This document shows positions 55,057 through 64,000 of a DNA stretch of 64,000 nt, piece after piece. Position 1 is the stretch's first letter. Each line of letters opens with the position of its first letter. The translations under genes were made by a program, and so were the position numbers. Below the pieces are notes generated by a model that saw only the letters and a program-made list of their open reading frames with translations, was not told the origin of the DNA and searched no databases. The DNA comes from Gordonia hirsuta DSM 44140 = NBRC 16056 (lineage in GTDB: Bacteria > Actinomycetota > Actinomycetes > Mycobacteriales > Mycobacteriaceae). The DNA lies in contig NZ_BANT01000016.1 of NCBI RefSeq assembly GCF_000333015.1, positions 101,104 through 165,103 of the forward strand, written 5' to 3'.

Positions 55057-55953
55057 CTACTTCTCCTGGTCTGCGCGGGCGTGGTCGGGGCCTTCAGGTG
55101 CACTGTCGGGCCGAGCGCTCAGCGGTGTCAGTGCCGCCGCATCGTCGACCTGGCCGCGGGATCGTCGTTCGATCACGGTCATCACCGCCAGCACACTGAT
55201 CGCCACCAGCATCAGTAGCGTCGCGGCGGCATAGGCCCCGTATTCGTTGTGGTCGTCGGTGTAGCGCGAATGCACCAGCAGCGTCAGCGTCTGGGAGACG
55301 CCCGGCATGTTCGACGACACCATCGTCACCGCGCCGTACTCGCCCAGCGCGCGGGCGACGGTCAGCACGATGCCGTAGGTCAGGCCCCACCGGATCGCCG
55401 GCAGGGTGATCCGCCAGAAGATCTGCCAGGCGTTGGCGCCCAGCGTGGCCGCGGCCTCTTCCTGTTCGGTGCCGATCTCGTGCAGCACCGGCTCCACCTC
55501 GCGCACCACGAACGGCAGCGTCACGAAGATGGTGGCCAGCACCATGCCGGGCACCCCGAAGATCACTTTGAAGCCCAGCGATTCGATCCCGCCGAACCAG
55601 CCGTGGCTGCCCCACAGGGCGATCAGCGCCACACCGGCGACCACCGGCGACACCGCGAACGGCAGATCCACCACCGCCTGCATGATGCCTTTGCCGCGGA
55701 ATCGCCCGCGGGCCAGTGCCAGGGCGGTGAGCACGCCGAAGACCACGTTGAGGGGCACGACGATCACCACGATCAGCAGCGACAGCTGCAGTGCGGCGAT
55801 GGCCGCCGGGGTGGTGATCCACTCCCAGAATTGGCCCAGCCCCGGCTCCAGGGCTCGCCAGAAGATCAGGCCGACCGGAATGATCAGCAGGATCGTCAGG
55901 TACACCAGCGCCACGGCGCGCAGGCCGTAGCGGGTCCAGCGTGACAGGATCAT
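55057..55953 (-). CDS. cysW: Sulfate ABC transporter permease
   Basis: Inner-membrane permease, 298 aa, pairing with CysT. Six hydrophobic segments, the first LVYLTILLIIPVGLIFW, and the EAA loop that contacts CysA: EEAAATLGANAWQIFWRITLP (about 164-184). The C-terminal 30 residues are hydrophilic. Overlaps cysT by 4 bp. Confidence 0.94.
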   Translation of the reverse strand: MILSRWTRYGLRAVALVYLTILLIIPVGLIFWRALEPGLGQFWEWITTPAAIAALQLSLLIVVIVVPLNVVFGVLTALALARGRFRGKGIMQAVVDLPFAVSPVVAGVALIALWGSHGWFGGIESLGFKVIFGVPGMVLATIFVTLPFVVREVEPVLHEIGTEQEEAAATLGANAWQIFWRITLPAIRWGLTYGIVLTVARALGEYGAVTMVSSNMPGVSQTLTLLVHSRYTDDHNEYGAYAAATLLMLVAISVLAVMTVIERRSRGQVDDAAALTPLSARPDSAPEGPDHARADQEK

Positions 55954-56819
55954 TCGGCGGCCTCCTCCCGGCGCTGCTGGAACCGGCCGGCCACCCGCAG
56001 CAGCAACAGCACGGCGAAGGCGATCAGCAGCAGCACCACCGAGACCGCCGAGGCGTTGACCGGCTGGTCCACTTCGATCTGCTGCTGAATGTACTGCGAG
56101 GCCACCTGCGTCTTACCCGGGATATTGCCGCCGATCAGCACCACCGAACCGAATTCGCCGATCGCCCGGGTGAACGCCAGCCCCATCCCGGTCAGGATCG
56201 ACGGAACCAGCGCCGGCAGCACGATGCGCCGGAAGATCACGGCGTTGCCGGCGCCCAGCACCGCGGCGGCCTCCTCCACATCGCGGTCCAGTTCCATCAG
56301 CACCGGCTGCACCTGCCGCACCACGAACGGCAGGGTCACGAAGGTCAGCGCCAGCATCACTCCCGGCTCGGTGGCCGCCAGGTGGATGTCGATCGGGCTG
56401 TTGGGCCCGTACAGCGACAGCAGCACCAGCGAGGCCACGATCGTGGGCAGCGCGAACGGCAGATCGATGATCGCGTTGACGAAGCCCTTGCCCCAGAACT
56501 GGTCGCGCACCAGCACCCAGGCGATGACGGTGCCGAAGGCGACGTTGATCAGCGCCACTCCCACCGACATCAGCGCGGTGATCCGCAGGGTGTCGAGGGC
56601 GGCCGGGGCGGTGACTCCGTTCCAGAAACCGGACCAGCCCTGTTCGAAGGCGCCGGTGGTGATGGCCGCCAGCGGCAGCAGCACGATCACCGTCAGCCAC
56701 AGCGCCGCCACCCCCAGGGTCAGTGGATTGTCGGTGCGCCAACGGCGGCTGATGGCGGCCGGCAGCTTCTCGGCGGCACCGGCGCCGCGCACGACGGCCG
56801 GTTCTTGCGTCCGCGTCAT
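55950..56819 (-). CDS. cysT: Sulfate ABC transporter permease
   Basis: Second permease, 289 aa from ATG 56819. TM1 LGVAALWLTVIVLLPLAAI, DLPFALPTIVASLVLLSLYG and the EAA loop EEAAAVLGAGNAVIFRRIVLP (about 196-216), then TRAIGEFGSVVLIGGNIPGK, characteristic of the CysT family. It overlaps sbp by 4 bp. The upstream open frame is antisense-like shadow of sbp and is not used. Confidence 0.94.
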   Translation of the reverse strand: MTRTQEPAVVRGAGAAEKLPAAISRRWRTDNPLTLGVAALWLTVIVLLPLAAITTGAFEQGWSGFWNGVTAPAALDTLRITALMSVGVALINVAFGTVIAWVLVRDQFWGKGFVNAIIDLPFALPTIVASLVLLSLYGPNSPIDIHLAATEPGVMLALTFVTLPFVVRQVQPVLMELDRDVEEAAAVLGAGNAVIFRRIVLPALVPSILTGMGLAFTRAIGEFGSVVLIGGNIPGKTQVASQYIQQQIEVDQPVNASAVSVVLLLIAFAVLLLLRVAGRFQQRREEAAE

Positions 56820-57883
56820 CGGCCCGCCTCGGCATCGTAGATCGCGGTGATCGTCCCGTCGGGGCCGAACAGTTCGGTGTCGATGCGTTCCCAGCCGCCC
56901 AGGTCCTCCACGGTCCACAGCGCGTCGATGCGGCCCGGGAAGTCGGCGGCGGTCTCCGCCAGCACCGCCGGGTCGACCGGGCGGAACCCGGCGCGGGCCC
57001 ACAGCCGCTGCGCCGGCGGGGTGAACAGGTAGTCGACGAAGGCGCGGGCGGCGGCCTGGTCGCCGCCGGTGCGCACCACCGCGACCGGATTGGCGATCTT
57101 GATCGTCTGCGGCGGGATCACATAGTCCACCCGCTGTTCGGGCCGGGCGGCGGCGTTGTGCCGGGACAGCATGATCGCCTCGTTCTCGTAGCTGATCAGC
57201 ACATCGCCCTGGCCCTGTTCGAAGGCCGTGGTGGCCTCCCGGCTCGATTTGGGCAGCACCTGCACATGATCGCGCACCAGTGCCCGCACATACTCCTGCC
57301 CGGCGCGCGGGTCGGCGCCGCCGCGGCTGGCTGCGGCGTACGGGGCCAGCAGATTCCACTTCGCCGAACCGGAACTGCCCGGATTCGGGGTGACGACGCT
57401 GACACCGGGGCGCAGCAGATCGTTCCAGTCGCGGATGTTCTTCGGGTTGCCCGCGCGCACCACCAGTGCGACCACCGAGCCGAAGGCGACCGAACCGTTG
57501 GGCGCCTGGGACCGCCAGTGACGGTCCACCACACCGGCGTCGACCAGGCGCGTCACATCCGGGGCCAGGGAGAAGTTGACCACATCGGCCGGCAGCCCGC
57601 GGGCCACCTTGCGGGCCTGATCCCCCGACGCCCCGAACGACTGCGAGAAACCGATGCCGTGGCCGGCCGGGGTCGCCCGGAATGCCGGGATCACCAGATC
57701 GAAACCGGTCTTGGGTACCGCGTAGGCCACCAGATTCAGGTGCCGGTCGCCGCTGGAGATGTCGATGCCGCCGGGGGTGTCGGTGGATCCGGCGCCGCAT
57801 GCCGCGACGGTGGCGGTCACACCGGCGACGAGGATCGCCGTCAGTGTCCGGCGCAGTCGCGGCAGGGAGCGGTTGGTCAGCAC
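56816..57883 (-). CDS. sbp: Sulfate-binding lipoprotein
   Basis: Extracellular receptor (SubI in M. tuberculosis), 355 aa. Lipoprotein signal with lipobox VAAC. The mature protein has the SBP pattern: LNLVAYAVPKTGFDLVIPAF, SFGASGDQARKVARGLPADVV, TPNPGSSGSAKWNLLA, and EQGQGDVLISYENEAIM, all lining the sulfate pocket. First gene of the transporter operon; the 86 bp upstream to the small-protein gene should hold the promoter, with no leader peptide seen. Confidence 0.94.
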   Translation of the reverse strand: MLTNRSLPRLRRTLTAILVAGVTATVAACGAGSTDTPGGIDISSGDRHLNLVAYAVPKTGFDLVIPAFRATPAGHGIGFSQSFGASGDQARKVARGLPADVVNFSLAPDVTRLVDAGVVDRHWRSQAPNGSVAFGSVVALVVRAGNPKNIRDWNDLLRPGVSVVTPNPGSSGSAKWNLLAPYAAASRGGADPRAGQEYVRALVRDHVQVLPKSSREATTAFEQGQGDVLISYENEAIMLSRHNAAARPEQRVDYVIPPQTIKIANPVAVVRTGGDQAAARAFVDYLFTPPAQRLWARAGFRPVDPAVLAETAADFPGRIDALWTVEDLGGWERIDTELFGPDGTITAIYDAEAGR

Positions 57884-57969
57884 GCAGAAAGCTAACTACA
57901 CCGCGGCCAGCGGCTCAACGCACCCGGCCCGCGCGTCGGCGCTCGGTCGGGAATCGCCGCCAGCGTGTG

Positions 57970-58047
57970 CTAGCCGCTGATGAGCCAGACAACGAGCACC
58001 AGAATCAGCAGCGCGGCCAGCGCCCAGGTGACCTTCGAACGGAACAT
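57970..58047 (-). CDS. Very small membrane protein, 25 aa
   Basis: ATG 58047 starts 4 bp after the stop of the 66-aa gene upstream and encodes MFRSKVTW followed by one hydrophobic helix (ALAALLILVLVVWLISG). The AGAGGA is too close to serve as a normal SD, but coupling to the upstream stop could supply ribosomes. The hydrophobic run with a basic N-terminus is the evidence; no family is known. Confidence 0.45.
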   Translation of the reverse strand: MFRSKVTWALAALLILVLVVWLISG

Positions 58048-58051
58048 TCCT

Positions 58052-58252
58052 CTACACCCCTACTCCGTGTTCGTCGGAGACATCACGGCGATCGAACAGC
58101 GAAAAAACCCACACCACCAGGAAATTCACCAACCAGGCGATTCCGGTGGCCAGCGGGATCAGCACCACGATGGTCACCAGCAGCTGCGGCACAAACGGAA
58201 GGCCGGTGAGCCATTCTTCGATCCCGTCCCACCACGATAGGAACGCGTTCAC
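58052..58252 (-). CDS. Small membrane protein, 66 aa
   Basis: A 66-aa protein with two probable membrane helices, FVPQLLVTIVVLIPLATGIAWL (about 20-41) and a following LVNFLVVWVFSLF, after an amphipathic Trp-rich start (MNAFLSWWDGIEEW). The acidic tail DRRDVSDEHGVGV is hydrophilic. Family unknown. It is followed by the 25-aa gene, and both lie between the peptidase gene and sbp on the same strand. Confidence 0.65.
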   Translation of the reverse strand: MNAFLSWWDGIEEWLTGLPFVPQLLVTIVVLIPLATGIAWLVNFLVVWVFSLFDRRDVSDEHGVGV

Positions 58253-58303
58253 CGCCGGCCTCCTTTGCGCCGCACTGTTAATCCCACGCTGACTTAAACC
58301 AGG

Positions 58304-60430
58304 CTACTCGGCTGCCGGGCGCTGCTGCCCGGCGGTGACCAGGCCCCGGCGGCGCAGCAGCGGCTCGATCCGGGCCGTCCGGCCGAGCATTCCGGCGTGC
58401 GCGGCGACCGGATCGACACTGTCGCCGACCGAGAGCACCGCCTCGGCGAAGGCCGCGCCCAGCGCGCGCTGCAGGCCTCCCCCGGCCAGGAACCACTGCT
58501 GCGTTTCGGCGTCGAGGATCTCCGACCAGATGTAGCTGTAGTAGGCCGATGAGTAGCCACCCCCGAAGACGTGGTTGAAGTAGGTGCTGCGGTAGCGCGG
58601 CGGGATCAGCGGATGCGCCAGCCCGGCCGCGGCCAGCGCCTGGGCCTCGAACTCGAGCACATCGTCGGGGATCTCATCGGGCCCGAGCCGATGCCAGGCC
58701 AGATCCAGGGCGGCTGCGGCCAGGTATTCGACCGTGGCGTGGGCCGGTTCGACGTCGCCGGCGGCCCGGACGGCCTCGATCAGTTCGGCCGGGGCCGGCT
58801 CTCCGGTGCGCCAGTGCCGGGCGTAGCCCGAGACCACCTGCGGGTGCAGCGCCCACATCTCGTTGACCTGGGACGGGAACTCGACGAAGTCGCGCGGCAC
58901 GCTGGTCCCGGACTGGGAGACGTAGTCCACCGCCGAGAGCAGCCCGTGGACGGCGTGGCCGAACTCGTGGAACACGGTGACCAGCTGGTCCTGGGTCAGC
59001 AGGCAGGGCTGCCCCGGTTCGGGCTCGGTCAGGTTCAGCACATTGACGATCACCGGGCGGGACCCGAGCTGACGGGACTGGTCGACGATGCTGTTCATCC
59101 AGGCGCCGCCGCGTTTGGAGGGGCGGGCGTAGAAGTCTCCGAGGAACAGTCCGATCCCCTCACCGGCCTCGGTCTTGACCTCCCAGATCCGCACGTCGGG
59201 GTGGTAGCCGCGCAGGTCTGGTCGCGGGGTGAAGGTGAGCCCGTACAGTGCGCCGGCGGCGGCGAAGACACCGTCGTTGAGCACATTGTCCAGTTCGCAG
59301 TACGCCGTGAACTCCTCGACCGGTGACCGCGGCGAGCGTTCTTTCTGGCCCGGCGGATCTGCCTGGCCGGACGCCTCGTCGTCGGCACCGGCCTGCGCCA
59401 GGGCCAGGGCATAGGTGACATCGGACGGGTTCAGTGGCGTGCCGTAGGCCGCTTCCGCGGCGGCCAGGTCCCGGTCGACGGCGGCCATCGCGGCCTGCCC
59501 CAGTTCGCGCAGCAGCTCGGCGACCGCCTCCGGATCCGGGGCGGTCTCCTCGGCGATCACGTAGTCGGCGTGGTCGCGGTATCCCAGCAGCCGGGCCCGG
59601 CGGGCCCGCAGCGTCACGATCTCCAGGATCATCGCCCGGGTGTCGTTCGCGCCGCCGCGCGCACAGCGCTGCACCGACGCCTGGAAGACCCGCTGCCGCA
59701 CGGCCGGCTCGGTCAGTGCGGCCACCGACGCCTGGCTGGTCGGCAGTTCCAGGGTGATCAGGTAGCCCGGCAGTCCCCGGTCCTGGGCGGCGCGCGCCGC
59801 GGCGGCGATCTCCCCGGCCGAGAGCCCGTCGAGGTCGGCGGCGTCGAGTACCTGCACCGCCGAGGCGTTGGTGTCCTCGAGCAGCTTCTGGGAGAACTCG
59901 GTGGTCAGCGTGGCCAGCCGCGCCGAGATCTGCCGCATCTGTTCCTGTCCGTCGGCGTCCAGTCCGGCTCCGGCGCGCACCGCATCGCGGTAGCGGCGTT
60001 CGGTGAGCCGGCGCTGCGGCGGCGCCAGTGCCAGGTCGTCGCGGCGCTCGTAGACGCTTTCGATCCGGGCGAACAGCCGCGGATCCAGCGCGATGGTGTT
60101 GCGGTGTTCGGTCAGCCGCACCGCCAGCTCCTGGGCGATGGCGGCCCGCTGCGGGTTGGTGTCGGCACCCTCCAGGTTGAAGAAGATGCCGTTGGCCCGG
60201 GCCAGCAGCCGGCCGGAGGCCTCCAGTGCCGCCACGGTGTTGGCGAAGGTGGGCTCGGCCGGGTCGGTGGCGATCGCCTCGACCTCGGCCAGGTGCGCGG
60301 TCAGCGCGAGCTCGTAGGCGGGCAGGAAGTCGTCGTCGCCGATCGCGGCGAAGTCCGGCAGGTCGTACGGGAGACCGGAATCGGCGAGCACCGGATTGTC
60401 GGCCACGGGATTGTCGGCCACGGGACTCAC
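58304..60430 (-). CDS. M3-family metallopeptidase (oligopeptidase A / Dcp-like)
   Basis: A 708-aa cytosolic zinc peptidase of oligopeptides. The zinc site HEFGHAVH lies near residue 490, with the third ligand Glu about 28 residues on in the [16 protein letters not shown] region. Substrate-binding [18 protein letters not shown] (typical of M3) is near the C-terminus. An insert of charged residues ([23 protein letters not shown]) occurs near 360. GTG 60430 overlaps the lepA stop (GTGA). Confidence 0.94.
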   Translation of the reverse strand: MSPVADNPVADNPVLADSGLPYDLPDFAAIGDDDFLPAYELALTAHLAEVEAIATDPAEPTFANTVAALEASGRLLARANGIFFNLEGADTNPQRAAIAQELAVRLTEHRNTIALDPRLFARIESVYERRDDLALAPPQRRLTERRYRDAVRAGAGLDADGQEQMRQISARLATLTTEFSQKLLEDTNASAVQVLDAADLDGLSAGEIAAAARAAQDRGLPGYLITLELPTSQASVAALTEPAVRQRVFQASVQRCARGGANDTRAMILEIVTLRARRARLLGYRDHADYVIAEETAPDPEAVAELLRELGQAAMAAVDRDLAAAEAAYGTPLNPSDVTYALALAQAGADDEASGQADPPGQKERSPRSPVEEFTAYCELDNVLNDGVFAAAGALYGLTFTPRPDLRGYHPDVRIWEVKTEAGEGIGLFLGDFYARPSKRGGAWMNSIVDQSRQLGSRPVIVNVLNLTEPEPGQPCLLTQDQLVTVFHEFGHAVHGLLSAVDYVSQSGTSVPRDFVEFPSQVNEMWALHPQVVSGYARHWRTGEPAPAELIEAVRAAGDVEPAHATVEYLAAAALDLAWHRLGPDEIPDDVLEFEAQALAAAGLAHPLIPPRYRSTYFNHVFGGGYSSAYYSYIWSEILDAETQQWFLAGGGLQRALGAAFAEAVLSVGDSVDPVAAHAGMLGRTARIEPLLRRRGLVTAGQQRPAAE

Positions 60431-62322
60431 TTGCCCTTCGGCTTGTCGCCGGCCTCGGTACTCAGGGCGGCCACGAAGGCCTCCTGCGGGACGTCGACGC
60501 GGCCGATCGTCTTCATCCGCTTCTTGCCTTCCTTCTGCTTCTCCAGCAGCTTGCGCTTACGGCTGATGTCGCCGCCGTAGCATTTGGCCAGCACGTCCTT
60601 GCGGATGGCGCGGATGTTCTCGCGGGCGATGATGCGCGAGCCGATGGCGGCCTGGATGGGCACCTCGAACTGCTGACGCGGAATCAGGTCCTTGAGTTTG
60701 AGGGCCATCCGGTTGCCGTAGGCGTAGGCCGCGTCCTTGTGCACGATCGCGCTGAAGGCGTCGACGGCCTCGCCCTGCAGCAGGATGTCGACCTTGACCA
60801 GTTCGGCTTCCTGCTCGCCGGCCTCCTCGTAGTCCAGGGAGGCGTATCCGCGGGTGCGCGATTTGAGGGCGTCGAAGAAGTCGAAGATGATCTCGGCCAT
60901 CGGCAGGGTGTACCGCATCTCCACGCGGGTCTCCGACAGATAGTCCATGCCGCCCAGTTCCCCGCGCCGGCTCTGGCACAGTTCCATGATCGCGCCGATG
61001 AACTCGCTGGGGGCGATGATCGTCGTCTTGACCACCGGCTCGTAGATGTGCGCGGTCTTGCCCTCGGGCCAGTCCGACGGGTTGGTGACGATGTGCTCGG
61101 TGTCGTCGTCCATCACCACCCGGTAGACGACGTTGGGTGCGGTGGAGATCAGGTCCAGATCGAATTCGCGCTCGAGGCGTTCGCGGGTGATCTCCATGTG
61201 CAGCAGACCCAGGAAGCCGCACCGGAAACCGAAGCCCAGGGCAACCGAGGTCTCCGGCTCGTAGGTCAGGGCGGCGTCGTTGAGCTGGAGTTTCTCCAGC
61301 GCCTCGCGCAGCACCGGATAGTCCGAGCCGTCGACCGGGTACAGGCCCGAGTAGACCATCGGCTGCGGTTCGCGGTAACCGGTGAGCGGTTCGGGGGCAC
61401 CGTTCTTCGCGGTGGTGACGGTGTCACCGACCTTCGACTGGCGCACGTCCTTGACGCCGGTGATCAGGTAGCCGACCTCGCCGACGCCCAGTCCCGCGGA
61501 GGGTTTGGATTCGGGTGAGACGATGCCGACCTCGAGCAGCTCGTGGGTCGCTCCGGTCGACATCATCACGATCTTCTCGCGCGGGGTGATCCGGCCGTCG
61601 ACCACGCGCACGTAGGTCACCACGCCGCGGTAGGTGTCGTACACCGAGTCGAAGATCATCGCCCGCGGCGGGGCGTCGGAATCCCCGACCGGCGCCGGGA
61701 TCTGCGCGATCGCCTCGTTCAGCAGCTCCGGGACGCCCTCGCCGGTTTTGCCCGATACCCGCAGCACGTCCTCGGGTTCGCAGCCGATGATGTGGGCGAT
61801 CTCGGCGGCGTAGCGCTCAGGATCGGCGGCCGGCAGGTCGATCTTGTTGAGCACCGGAATGATGGTCAGATCGTTGTCCATGGCCAGGTACAGGTTCGCC
61901 AGCGTCTGCGCCTCGATGCCCTGGGCGGCGTCGACCAGCAGGATCGCCCCCTCGCAGGCCTCCAACGCGCGGGAGACCTCGTAGGTGAAGTCGACGTGCC
62001 CGGGGGTGTCGATCAGGTGGATCACATAGTCCTGTTCCACACCGTTCTCGTCGGGCGCCCTCCACGGCAACCGCACGTTCTGGGCCTTGATGGTGATGCC
62101 GCGCTCGCGTTCGATGTCCATGCGGTCCAGGTACTGGGCGCGCATATCGCGATCCTCGACCACGCCGGTGAGCTGCAGCATCCGGTCGGCCAGCGTCGAC
62201 TTGCCGTGGTCGATGTGGGCGATGATGCAGAAGTTCCGGATCCGGGAGGGATCGGTGAACGTCTTGTCAGCGAAGGTGGAAATCTCTACTGCTCCTTGCA
62301 CGGTGGCGGCGGTCCCGGCCAC
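60427..62322 (-). CDS. lepA: Elongation factor 4 (LepA/EF4)
   Basis: Ribosome-associated GTPase that helps initiation and back-translocation under stress. 631 aa. G1 AHIDHGKS, G2-like RERGITI, G3 DTPGHVDF, G4 NKID, then the LepA-specific domains, including [16 protein letters not shown] and the C-terminal [28 protein letters not shown] 62322. Followed by the M3 peptidase by overlap. Homologue of Rv2404c. Confidence 0.97.
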   Translation of the reverse strand: MAGTAATVQGAVEISTFADKTFTDPSRIRNFCIIAHIDHGKSTLADRMLQLTGVVEDRDMRAQYLDRMDIERERGITIKAQNVRLPWRAPDENGVEQDYVIHLIDTPGHVDFTYEVSRALEACEGAILLVDAAQGIEAQTLANLYLAMDNDLTIIPVLNKIDLPAADPERYAAEIAHIIGCEPEDVLRVSGKTGEGVPELLNEAIAQIPAPVGDSDAPPRAMIFDSVYDTYRGVVTYVRVVDGRITPREKIVMMSTGATHELLEVGIVSPESKPSAGLGVGEVGYLITGVKDVRQSKVGDTVTTAKNGAPEPLTGYREPQPMVYSGLYPVDGSDYPVLREALEKLQLNDAALTYEPETSVALGFGFRCGFLGLLHMEITRERLEREFDLDLISTAPNVVYRVVMDDDTEHIVTNPSDWPEGKTAHIYEPVVKTTIIAPSEFIGAIMELCQSRRGELGGMDYLSETRVEMRYTLPMAEIIFDFFDALKSRTRGYASLDYEEAGEQEAELVKVDILLQGEAVDAFSAIVHKDAAYAYGNRMALKLKDLIPRQQFEVPIQAAIGSRIIARENIRAIRKDVLAKCYGGDISRKRKLLEKQKEGKKRMKTIGRVDVPQEAFVAALSTEAGDKPKGK

Positions 62323-62405
62323 AGGTCAGTCTCTACTTTCTCACGAACCGGGGTACAAGCACGATTCAGCGGCGGCCACACAAGCCCGATTAGGCTTCAC
62401 CCATC

Positions 62406-63104
62406 ATGAACGACGATGTCCCCGCGACGAACGACGACGCCCCCGCACCGGTCCATACCGAATCGATCCGCGCCGACGGAGTCGTCGCGCAGTTGGACCG
62501 TCCCGCCGTCGGCGCCTCGCGCGCACTGGTGCTTCTGGCCCACGGCGCCGGCAGCGACCGGAACTCGGTGCTGCTGCGCACCCTGTCGGCCGGGATGACC
62601 GCCCGCGGACTGACCGTGGCCCGCATCGATCTGCCCTACCGGCAGCAGCGGCCCACGGGGCCGCCGTCACCGTCGAAGGCGGACGCCGACCGCGCGGGCA
62701 TCGCCGCGGCGATCGCCGTGCTGGCACCCCTGGCGCCGGGCGGCCCGCTGATCGTCGGCGGCCAGTCCTACGGCGGCCGACAGGCCTCGATGCTCCTGGC
62801 ACAGGATCCCGGCCTGGCCGACGGTCTGCTGCTCACGTCGTATCCGCTGCATCCGCCGGGGAAACCCGAGAAGCTGCGGGTGGCGCATCTGGGACAGGTC
62901 GTCACGCCCACCCTGATCATCCACGGCCGCAGCGATGCCTTCGCCACCGTCGACGAGATCGCCGAGGCCGCCACCCTGTTCGCCGGCCCGGTCGAGGTGA
63001 TCCACATCGACCGGGCCGATCACGGTCTGCGGCCCGAACGCAGCGGGGTCGGCGCGCTCACCGCCGCCGCCGTCGACGAGTTCTTTCTGGGCGGCACGCG
63101 ATGA
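62406..63104 (+). CDS. Alpha/beta hydrolase (KANL3/Tex30-like)
   Basis: A 232-aa cytosolic hydrolase fold. Oxyanion turn LLAHGAGSDRNS (about 44-55), nucleophile Ser in VGGQSYGGRQAS (about 118-129), Asp in IIHGRSDAFATV and catalytic His in DRADHGLRP. The pattern matches the dienelactone-hydrolase-like KANL3/Tex30 group with unknown substrate. Divergent from lepA (83 bp). Its stop overlaps the next gene's ATG. Confidence 0.88.
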   Translation: MNDDVPATNDDAPAPVHTESIRADGVVAQLDRPAVGASRALVLLAHGAGSDRNSVLLRTLSAGMTARGLTVARIDLPYRQQRPTGPPSPSKADADRAGIAAAIAVLAPLAPGGPLIVGGQSYGGRQASMLLAQDPGLADGLLLTSYPLHPPGKPEKLRVAHLGQVVTPTLIIHGRSDAFATVDEIAEAATLFAGPVEVIHIDRADHGLRPERSGVGALTAAAVDEFFLGGTR

Positions 63105-63520
63105 GTCAGGACTACCGCCGGCCTCGTTTCGCCACCCAGCCCAGCCGCAGCCTCGCCCGGCAGCTGGCCTACTCCCCCGAGCTGGACGGGGCCGCCGACC
63201 CCGGCGAGGTGGTCTGGATGTGGGTGCCGTTCGAGGACGATCCCGCACAGGGCAAGGACCGTCCGGTCCTGGTGGTCGGACGCGATCGAGCGACGCTGCT
63301 GGGCCTGATGCTCTCGTCGAAGGAGTACCACCGCGACGAGGAGAACTGGCTGCGTCTAGGCACCGGCGCCTGGGACTACAACGGGCGGGTCAGCTATGTG
63401 CGGCTCGACCGGGTCATCGTGGTGGCCGAGCACGGGATCCGGCGGGAGGGGTCGATCCTGAATCGGCGCAGCTTCGACCGGATCGCCGACCAGCTGCGCG
63501 CGCAGTACGGCTGGTCCTGA
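63101..63520 (+). CDS. PemK/MazF-fold protein
   Basis: A 139-aa protein resembling type II toxin PemK/MazF: EVVWMWVPFEDD, GKDRPVLVVGRDRATLLGLML, and later GRVSYVRLDRVIVVAEHGI and RRSFDRIADQL. The first 30 residues are a basic extension. No antitoxin gene is adjacent; instead it is coupled by ATGA to an alpha/beta hydrolase. Orphan relatives next to lepA occur in mycobacteria (Rv2405 position), so a non-toxin role is quite possible. Confidence 0.75.
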   Translation: MSQDYRRPRFATQPSRSLARQLAYSPELDGAADPGEVVWMWVPFEDDPAQGKDRPVLVVGRDRATLLGLMLSSKEYHRDEENWLRLGTGAWDYNGRVSYVRLDRVIVVAEHGIRREGSILNRRSFDRIADQLRAQYGWS

Positions 63521-63602
63521 TCTGCCGCCTGTTCGACTGGCCGCTGTCCGCTGTTCGAACGACAAGAGGTCCGCGACTCTTAGGTTCCGTTAAGATTCGT
63601 CC

Positions 63603-63992
63603 ATGAAAGCACGTCGATTCCTCACCGGCCTGGGCATCGCCGCCTCCCTGGCGACCACGGGCACCCTGCTCCCGGCCGCCACCGCGCCGGCCGAGGCCGC
63701 CGGTTACAACTGGGGCGCCATCGCCTGGAACTACCAGGGCCGCACCGCCTACGCCGTGGACTATCCGAGCCAGGCCGCCGCCCGCAACAAGGCCAAGCGG
63801 CTGTGCGGTGCGAACTGCGGCTACTTCACCTTCTACAACTCGTGCGGTGCGGTGGCCTACAAGTTCACCAGCAGCCGCACCCGCGTGGGCACCGCCCGCG
63901 GCTACGCCACTGCGGCGGCCGCTAAGTCGGCGGCCCGCAAGAAGGCCGGACCCGGCTCGCGGGTACGCGCCTGGGCCTGCACCACGCGCTGA
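63603..63992 (+). CDS. Secreted DUF4189 protein
   Basis: A 129-aa exported protein. Sec signal: MKARRFLTGLGIAASLATTG, cleavage expected near AEA-AGYNW. The mature domain is DUF4189-like: WGAIAWNYQGRTAYAVDYPSQ, two Cys pairs in CGANCGY and NSCG, VAYKF, and a final WACTTR. Disulfides are likely outside. Function unknown; common in Nocardia, Gordonia and mycobacteria. The 82-bp upstream gap is AT-richer (TTAGGTTCCGTTAAGATTCG) and may hold the promoter. Confidence 0.85.
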   Translation: MKARRFLTGLGIAASLATTGTLLPAATAPAEAAGYNWGAIAWNYQGRTAYAVDYPSQAAARNKAKRLCGANCGYFTFYNSCGAVAYKFTSSRTRVGTARGYATAAAAKSAARKKAGPGSRVRAWACTTR

Positions 63993-64000
63993 CCCGCCGG

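Overview
High-GC actinobacterial chromosome segment. Gene order closely follows the dgt-to-lepA part of the Mycobacterium tuberculosis chromosome: dgt, glyS, smtB-zur, uppS, recO, era, CNNM/CBS protein, ybeY, phoH, rsmE, dnaJ2-hrcA, an Rv2375-like gene, hemW, the sir/cysH sulfur genes, cysTWA-sbp and lepA. I infer a member of Mycobacteriales, probably Gordonia or a near relative; the genus is a guess from protein resemblance. No rRNA, tRNA or CRISPR array was recognised.

Layout. 1-5.6 kb: hypothetical proteins, a metallophosphoesterase, a DUF6544 protein, an LldD2-type lactate dehydrogenase and a secreted intradiol-dioxygenase-like lipoprotein. 5.6-11.5 kb: an accessory, damaged stretch with orphan genes, an IS3-family transposase remnant abutting a truncated glycosylase-like fragment, and an NYN-helicase-BRCT chimera with a frameshift. 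11.7-17.7 kb: dgt, a cold-shock protein with a DRRGG tail, a nuclease/alkyltransferase-like fusion, a VWA lipoprotein, a long inverted repeat and a PPOX-family protein. 17.9-23.3 kb: a VbhA/Fic toxin-antitoxin pair, poxB, an OsmC protein and a DUF222-HNH gene behind a near-consensus SOS box. 23.4-31.4 kb: glyS, the zinc-sensing smtB-zur pair, a YidC paralogue with a very long C-terminal tail, uppS and two crotonase-fold enzymes.

31.5-40.7 kb is one long leftward cluster: hrcA-dnaJ-rsmE-hydrolase-phoH-ybeY-CNNM-era-4TM protein-recO, for chaperone control, ribosome/RNA maturation and repair. A 20-bp-periodic direct/inverted repeat array lies between the convergent Rv2375-like and hemW genes.

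42.7-57.9 kb is dominated by sulfur assimilation. A Cys-containing leader peptide precedes a tightly overlapping operon for sulfite reductase, APS reductase, both ATP sulfurylase subunits and a sirohydrochlorin chelatase. The sulfate ABC transporter (sbp-cysT-cysW-cysA) lies 6 kb away. Together they take sulfate from import to sulfide, with sirohaem supplied locally. Between them sit a stress cluster (csbD, dps, PfpI-like) behind a SigF/SigB-like promoter, an acyl-CoA synthetase and a membrane Ser/Thr kinase whose extracellular part resembles LytR_C. The window ends with small membrane proteins, an M3 peptidase, lepA, an alpha/beta hydrolase, a PemK-like protein and a secreted DUF4189 protein.
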